Below, piece after piece: positions 58,824-64,000 of a DNA stretch of 64,000 bases. Origin of the DNA: Lytechinus variegatus. Taxonomy: Eukaryota > Echinodermata > Echinoidea > Temnopleuroida > Toxopneustidae. Below the pieces are notes generated by a model. It had not been told where the DNA came from and made no database searches. It worked only from the letters and a program-made list of their open reading frames with translations. The position numbers were made by a program, and so were the translations under genes. The stretch is taken from NCBI RefSeq assembly GCF_018143015.1, contig NC_054746.1, forward strand, positions 40,178,687-40,242,686, given 5' to 3'. Within the stretch, counting starts at the first letter, position 1; each line of letters begins with the position of its first letter.

Positions 58824-58840
58824 CCTTTTCAATCTTTATG

Positions 58841-60200
58841 TTGTCCATCAAAGAACAGTGTATAACATAACTAAGTCCAGAATATCACTGTAGAAGTTCA
58901 TTTGTCTTAACAATCTATATCTTTTGGTAACTGTTTCTCTGTCATATCTTATTTAAGATATTGATGAAAAGCTTCATTACATGTGAAATTTTTAAAATTG
59001 TTATCTGTGAATTGAATGCATCAATTGTTTGATCATGAATCAACTTCATTTCAAGTACTGTTTTTTTTCTCTCTCTCTTTGGTTTATGAATGAAAGGTGA
59101 CTTTCATTTTTATTTTCAGTGTAGGGGGTCTAGAAGCCATGTCTGTGACTGGAAGATAATTTACCTTTCTTTTATATTGATAAACTCATAAAACAAGATG
59201 ATATTACTAAAACCAACAAGATAATGATACTTCAATTTACTTTAGGGATTGTAGAGAGTGAACTGATATTTTTTTAAATATCCTTTTATTATGATTTCCC
59301 TGTTTTATTCAAATTGAAGAATTAATCGGTACAATCTATGTCCTGCAACAAAAAAGATTGAAATCAATCTTTTAATCAATTCTTAACCTAAAGCTTGGGA
59401 ATTTTTCAGACTTACATTCATTATCAGTTGTTTAATTGATGTTACAGGACATATACTACAAATATAAAAACAATGAAATGTGATATTAGTGTATTTATTT
59501 AACTCGGTTTGTATGTGTACTGATTTAACTTTTCTCTGTACTGGTATTAGGGATGTGTAGACTAAAAAATGTCATGATCTTGTTTTATTATGTTTAACAA
59601 GCAAACTTATTACTCGGTAGAAGTCATGAGCAAATAACATTAAATTTGGGTGAAAATTAGGGCACATTATATTTCCTACATTTCTTACACATTATCCAAT
59701 CCATTATTGGAATGAAGTATGTATATTTTTGGGGTTGAGTCAATTCATTTAATTTCAGTTAACATATTTTTAGTTCTTCATTGTTTGTTGGTTAATGAGA
59801 TGGTCATTTTAAAATGAACAAACAAATCTCAGCAAGGGGCAGATTTACATTGTTTTGCATATTTGTTTAGTTTAATATTAGTTTAGTAGGATGAGAGAAT
59901 CATCACACTAGTAGGTCAAGGGACAGTTTTTAGTCCACATGTTTGTTTTCCCTATAAGGTATGGGTTAAAGAAAATACAGAGGCTGACATCCAAAGCTTT
60001 AATTTAAAGAAAATGAGTGTATTTGGTGTAAACAGGTATTCCAGTATTAAAAAGTTTGCTATAAATTCATTTGAAATTGAAATTCCAGGTAAGTTTCACT
60101 TTCATAAATGAGTTTTTGCCATGCTACTCACTTTATGACTTCCAGTTCTTGTTTAACAAACTATGTAGGGAGGTATACATTTATTCCATACAGACTGGCT
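58841..60200. other. Downstream of ITPK1, no gene seen
   Basis: AT-rich, no supported frame or repeat ends. Confidence 0.45.
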
Positions 60201-60204
60201 CACA

Positions 60205-60581
60205 CCTTCGAGTTTTGGGCTTGCGTTCAGTTGCGGATTGCCTGAATGCAGACAAACGCAATGAAACAAGCTAATACAAGCTCAATACACAGACTAATGG
60301 AGAGGCCTTACATTCTGGCTTGGATGTTTGTAATTTTTTTAAACATTCACAACACTGTGTTAATGCCAGCCTTAGCCGCTTGCTATTGCTTGTCCTTGCT
60401 CCATTTGCTCATTGCCACTCATCTTTGCTCATCTGAATTTTGGTTACGTACCCAAAATCCATGTGAGCGAGGATGAGTGGCAATGAGCAAATGCAAGCAA
60501 CAGCAAGGCAGGTGTCAATACAGTGATAGTGCTTGATTTACCTCGGCTTACAACATGCAACTCTGTACAAACTCGAAGGCA
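60205..60581. mobile_element. Long-hairpin MITE
   Basis: CTTCGAGTTT at the left and AAACTCGAAG at the right close an element whose centre is a perfect 21-bp stem (60403-60423 with 60472-60492). The stem encloses a GGTTACGTACC core. GCTTGC and GCAAGC words extend the arms. Confidence 0.55.
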
Positions 60582-60858
60582 AAAGTGATTGCAACCAAAT
60601 ATTTGAAATGAAAGAGTCATGAATTATGTCTGTATGATTTTGTATCTATATTATGTATGTATGTATGTATATGTCTCGATATATGAATACTAAAAATTAT
60701 GATAACATATAATGTATATCAATATATTTCATCAAAAGTTTTGTAATTGATTTTCTGGTGATTTATATGCAATAAATTATAACATTTTATTTCATTTGGT
60801 ACATGTATGTGCAATTTTAATGTGTGATTGTGTACAAAAATATTACAGAGAAATTTTA

Positions 60859-61010
60859 GCATAAAGGCCAAATCTACTGTAAATATCATTTGAGTTGAAT
60901 GAATTCACTCAAATTATGCAAACGATATGAGAATTTCATCAAAATTGGATCAAAGACTTCGCATAATTTAAAAATTTGAATTCAAATAATGAGACTTTGC
61001 CTTAGGGCCT
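60859..61010. mobile_element. Relative of MITE family A, one arm
   Basis: AAAGGCCAAATCTACTGT, then GAGAATTTCATCAAAATTGG, parallels a family A left arm with many changes. No right arm found. Confidence 0.35.
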
Positions 61011-61365
61011 TATCCGAAGGCGTGGTCAGTCTGTTAAGGAAACCCACAAGCCAAGAGGTGACTCCATATGAAAGCAGTCCATATTACACTTATTCACCAA
61101 ATTGTTAATGAGATGTAGACCTAATTTCAAGAGAACAGCTAACTTTGGCTACCAGATAAATCAAGGATCAAGAAGAGCCCTTTACAGTGTTCTTGTAAGC
61201 AGAGTTCAATAATTTAGCATGTTTGATATAATACAATAATAGATCAGACTTGGAAGATTCCCTTTTTTTACACAAGAATAGACTAGATGTTGCAGAAAAA
61301 CCAGGATCAGTATAAGAAGAAGTCAGTGTCATCATGTAGTAGAATAGGCCAAATTTGTAGAAAGA

Positions 61366-61529
61366 CCAAGGCTCCGTAACACAAATATTAGTGATCAATC
61401 GCTAAATGAACTGACCAATCAAGATCAAGTTAAAACGCAAATTTGGCGCAAAATACTGACTAGGAACCAATCAGAAGTGTTCTTTCATATTTGCTAATTA
61501 TCACTAAGCTTTGTGTTACAGAGCCCTGG
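61366..61529. mobile_element. Short MITE with GGCTCYGTAACACAAA ends
   Basis: Left CCAAGGCTCCGTAACACAAA and right reversed CCAGGGCTCTGTAACACAAA. ATTAGTGAT and ATCACTAA extend the pairing. Confidence 0.6.
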
Positions 61530-61716
61530 TGGGTGTTTCATATAGCTGTTCGTAAGATAAGAGCGACTTTAAGAACGACTGGTGATCCTTTCTTTTGCTA
61601 AATGGTAGAGAAGTCTACACAATTGGCGATGGTTTAGCACGTAGGAAAGGTTCAACAGTCGTTCTTAAAGTCGCTATTAACTGTGTAAAAACAGCTTTAT
61701 GAATCGGCCCCCCTGG
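61525..61716. mobile_element. MITE with AGCGACTTTAAGAACGACTG arms
   Basis: CCTGG at 61525-61529 and 61712-61716 bounds 182 bp. The arms pair over AGCGACTTTAAGAACGACTG and TTCATATAGCTGTT / AACAGCTTTATGAA. It is inserted at the right edge of the preceding MITE. Confidence 0.6.
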
Positions 61717-61717
61717 A

Positions 61718-61835
61718 CCTAGTAGTGGCTCAGTGGCAGAGTGCCCACCTCATTAATGGGAGTTCTTGGGTTTGACCCCAGGCCAAGTCATACCAAAGAT
61801 TTTGAAAAAAGACTTTAAAGCAAATTTTTTAATGT
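61718..61835 (+). mobile_element. tRNA-derived SINE
   Basis: AGTGGCTCAGTGGCAGAGTG is an A-box region and GGGTTTGACCCC at 61768-61779 a B box. AGTCATACCAAAGATTTTG follows as the body. The 5' part resembles tRNA-Gly or tRNA-Asn-type heads used by marine invertebrate SINEs. Confidence 0.6.
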
Positions 61836-62203
61836 AAATCTACAGGAATCCAACAAAATATGATGGGAACCTCAGCAAAAAGAAGACTATCTCCATGAAT
61901 GGTGTGCAATCTGCATTCAATTGGGTTCCAATTGATATGATAGTACAAAGATAAAAGTTGTTTATATACAATTGGGGAAAAAATTATCCATTTGGTAAAC
62001 TTTTGCTGGCAATGCTGCAATCTTTGTCACACCAACAGCCCCCCCCCCCCATGAATAAAGACTTGGAAAAATATGCTCTTCCTTTAACATACGATGACTA
62101 TGATCCCATTTTAGCGCTTGGCTGTGCTGTATCAGAAACTGTCATCTACAATGTCGGATGAATCACTGTATTACATGTGAAGGATTACACACACATAATT
62201 AAA

Positions 62204-62966
62204 CTGGGGTGGTATTCTGAAAATTGTCTAAACTTTTCTTGTAACTCAGCAAGATAAAAGCTCGCTTAAATTGTCTTAAATTGGTATTCTGAAAATTGTC
62301 TTATCTCTGTTAGGACGTCCCCTATTTTATATCTGACATGCCCAATATTCTGTCATCAACCAATCATCAAATTTGTTATATGCTTAGGCCAACCAATAGA
62401 AGTGTCTCATCTGAATATTATTATAAGCGCATTGTTAACATGAGGCGTATTTCCCTTGCGCCCCCGATGCTTATGTATGTGCGCCACTGTGCTCAAAATA
62501 CACATCTCATAGTCTCATAGATCTCATAGTCATATTTTCTTCAGAAAGATCCATCATCTTGATCACCAATTTTTAATTGCTGAAGTCTACCAATCCATCT
62601 CTGTAATGTCTCCTGCAGTAAAACATGTTCTTGTGGGATGCAGCAAGAAATTGTTATTTTTGATCGAGAAATATCGCATGCAACATTAAGTTACAACAGC
62701 CCCCTAACTCTTGTAAATTTTCTTGTATTTTTCCAAGGAAGTTAACAGAACGCAAAGATACGAGAATTTTCAGAATACTTTTTATCTCGATATGTTATCT
62801 TGCGCACATAGATATTTAGGGGCTGGTTTTAACTTAAGCATCACACGTGCTCAGTGAAAATTACAAGGAAATTTACAAGAAAAGAATTTTCAGAATACGG
62901 ATTTTATTGTAACTCCAAAGATACAAGAATATTTCTTTTTAGACGATTTTCGGAATACAGCCCCAG
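62204..62966. mobile_element. MITE with GTATTCTGAAAATTGTCT ends
   Basis: CTGGGGTGGTATTCTGAAAA at the left and CTGGGGCTGTATTCCGAAAA reversed at the right. ATTTTCAGAATAC or its complement occurs three more times inside, so the element contains subterminal or nested copies. Confidence 0.6.
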
Positions 62967-63587
62967 AACTCTTTCTTAAATATTCTCAAAGCCTTTGCTG
63001 CATCTATCATTTCCTGAAACAATGAATTAGAAATTATAAACACTTTTGATAGTTTAATTTCACTGTTTTGATTGAACTATACTCTGATTTTGGGAGTCTT
63101 AGCCTAGATCTGGACATTAGTAGTTATTAATTTGGAAATCCCTTTAAGATGGAGGACTAGACATATTGGTGTGTACACTACACATGAATAATAAATGAGA
63201 GCAGATTTCCAAATAACTTCCAGATCCAGGGTAGGCTTGGCATTGAAGAGAAATAAAAATGTAAATACATGGGCATCAACGTTGAACATTATCTTTTTGT
63301 TGGGGGGGGGGGAGGAGGCATCTATTGTTATGTTCCCCAAAAACAAAAGATATTCTCTGAGCTGATGCCCATGATGTAACATTAAGAAAATAAAATATAT
63401 TAAAAAAAACATGAGATGTTTCCCAGCATTGCAATCATGTTATGAATGCTGAATTGTTGATTATATTGTCTAATTGTTTACCTCACTCTTCTTAAAAAAG
63501 TAATGTAAAGGACCATTTAGCCCTTTGAGGAAACTCCATTGAGGAGATGCCAGACACAAATGGTCAAGAATGATGTTATATTCATTA
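62939..63587 (-). CDS. Candidate terminal exons of an unknown minus-strand gene
   Basis: Not recognised. 63482-63587 reads NEYNIILDHLCLASPQWSF to FFKKSE with donor GTAAAC. 62939-63013 follows a TTGTTTCAG acceptor and reads EMIDAAKALRIFKKEFWG before a stop inside the neighbouring MITE. The phases agree (0/0) and the joined FFKKSEEMIDAAKAL looks protein-like. The left boundary of the first exon is weak and the rest of the gene would lie beyond the window. Confidence 0.22.
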
Positions 63588-64000
63588 CTCCCAGGCAGTT
63601 TTAATATATTTCAGAGCAATTAAGCTGATAAATTGGACAGCAGTAGGCTTTGAGTCAAGCTTGGTTACCTTGATAAAATCTTGGTTAAACTTAGTGCAAC
63701 TTTGTTGATAACAGACAAAAATTGTAATCTGTGTAGTGCCAAACATGAGTAAGGAACCAGAAAGAACATTTTGTTAAGAGGCTTTTGTCATGGCTCGATC
63801 AGATTTCACTTTCCAAATTCTGCATTGAGATTTACATATTTGGATAATAATATAATCTACAGTGTATAATGTGATTTTTCATTATTGGTCTGTTTTCTTT
63901 TATTTTAACATTCTTTATTTTGATCTCTGCTTTCAAGTCAAAAGTTATATCAAACAAATGTACAGCAATACACTTACAAAATCTAATTTTTAAAACCAAA
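63588..64000. other. Right edge, nothing recognised
   Basis: AT-rich, no supported exon, repeat or RNA gene. Confidence 0.4.

Larger units (their letters stand above)
55721..58840 (+). other. ITPK1: Probable ITPK1 3' UTR
   Basis: AT-rich sequence after the stop with no supported frame. A whole family A MITE (56594-57200) lies in it. AATAAA at 58818-58823 followed by T-rich sequence is a plausible 3' end, giving a 3.1-kb UTR. An earlier end before the MITE is equally possible from sequence alone. Confidence 0.45.

Noticed and set aside
1-64000. Search for retroviral, LTR or Polinton-like remains, CRISPR arrays and bacterial-type operons
   Set aside because: No integrase, protease, capsid, envelope or type-B polymerase segment, no LTR pair and no spaced short repeats were seen; the only reverse transcriptases are LINE type.

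Overview
The window is animal nuclear DNA. It is intron-rich and AT-rich, with GT-AG introns, vertebrate-like gene content, and a very dense load of short inverted-repeat transposons, tRNA-derived SINEs and LINE fragments. The repeat style (TTAA-flanked long-TIR MITEs, a SINE body close to those of echinoids, poly-G-rich hAT MITEs) points to a sea urchin, possibly a Lytechinus-like echinoid. That placement is inference from sequence feel; no search was run.

Two protein-coding genes can be reconstructed exon by exon. On the minus strand, at about 5.7-10.0 kb, lies a four-exon gene for mitochondrial ribosomal protein mL49 (MRPL49-like, 194 aa, with an N-terminal targeting segment). On the plus strand, 22,215-55,720, lies a ten-exon gene for inositol-tetrakisphosphate 1-kinase (ITPK1-like, 404 aa), with a long 3' UTR reaching perhaps 58.8 kb. 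Every splice junction keeps frame. The 25-nt second exon and the 15-kb third intron stand out.

Layout. 1-5.5 kb: SINE and MITEs. 5.7-10.0 kb: MRPL49. 10.09-13.38 kb: a 3.3-kb hAT-like insertion with an 8-bp target duplication, only 111 bp upstream of the MRPL49 start codon. 14-16 kb: two SINE heads. 16.0-19.56 kb: a CR1/Jockey-group LINE (minus strand, 5'-truncated) with a second LINE tail nested in it. 20.5 kb: a hAT MITE. 22.1 kb: the ITPK1 promoter, then the gene. Its introns hold a Mutator-like foldback element (intron 1), a 7SL/Alu-like SINE (intron 1 after exon 2), a 1.7-kb minisatellite of 70-bp units (intron 2), and copies of the TTAA MITE. Intron 3 also has an 8.35-kb span bounded by inverted termini; inside it are a 515-bp near-perfect palindrome and a TIR element carrying a LINE fragment. 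Intron 8 has a 2.1-kb Tc1-like non-autonomous element. 60-63 kb: MITEs and a SINE in series, then two weak candidate minus-strand exons at the right edge.

The two real genes do not form a pathway: one is a mitoribosome subunit, the other makes higher inositol phosphates. No RNA gene, CRISPR array or operon is present. The novelty is in the mobile-element architecture, not in a new gene system. No retroviral, LTR or Polinton-like element was recognised.
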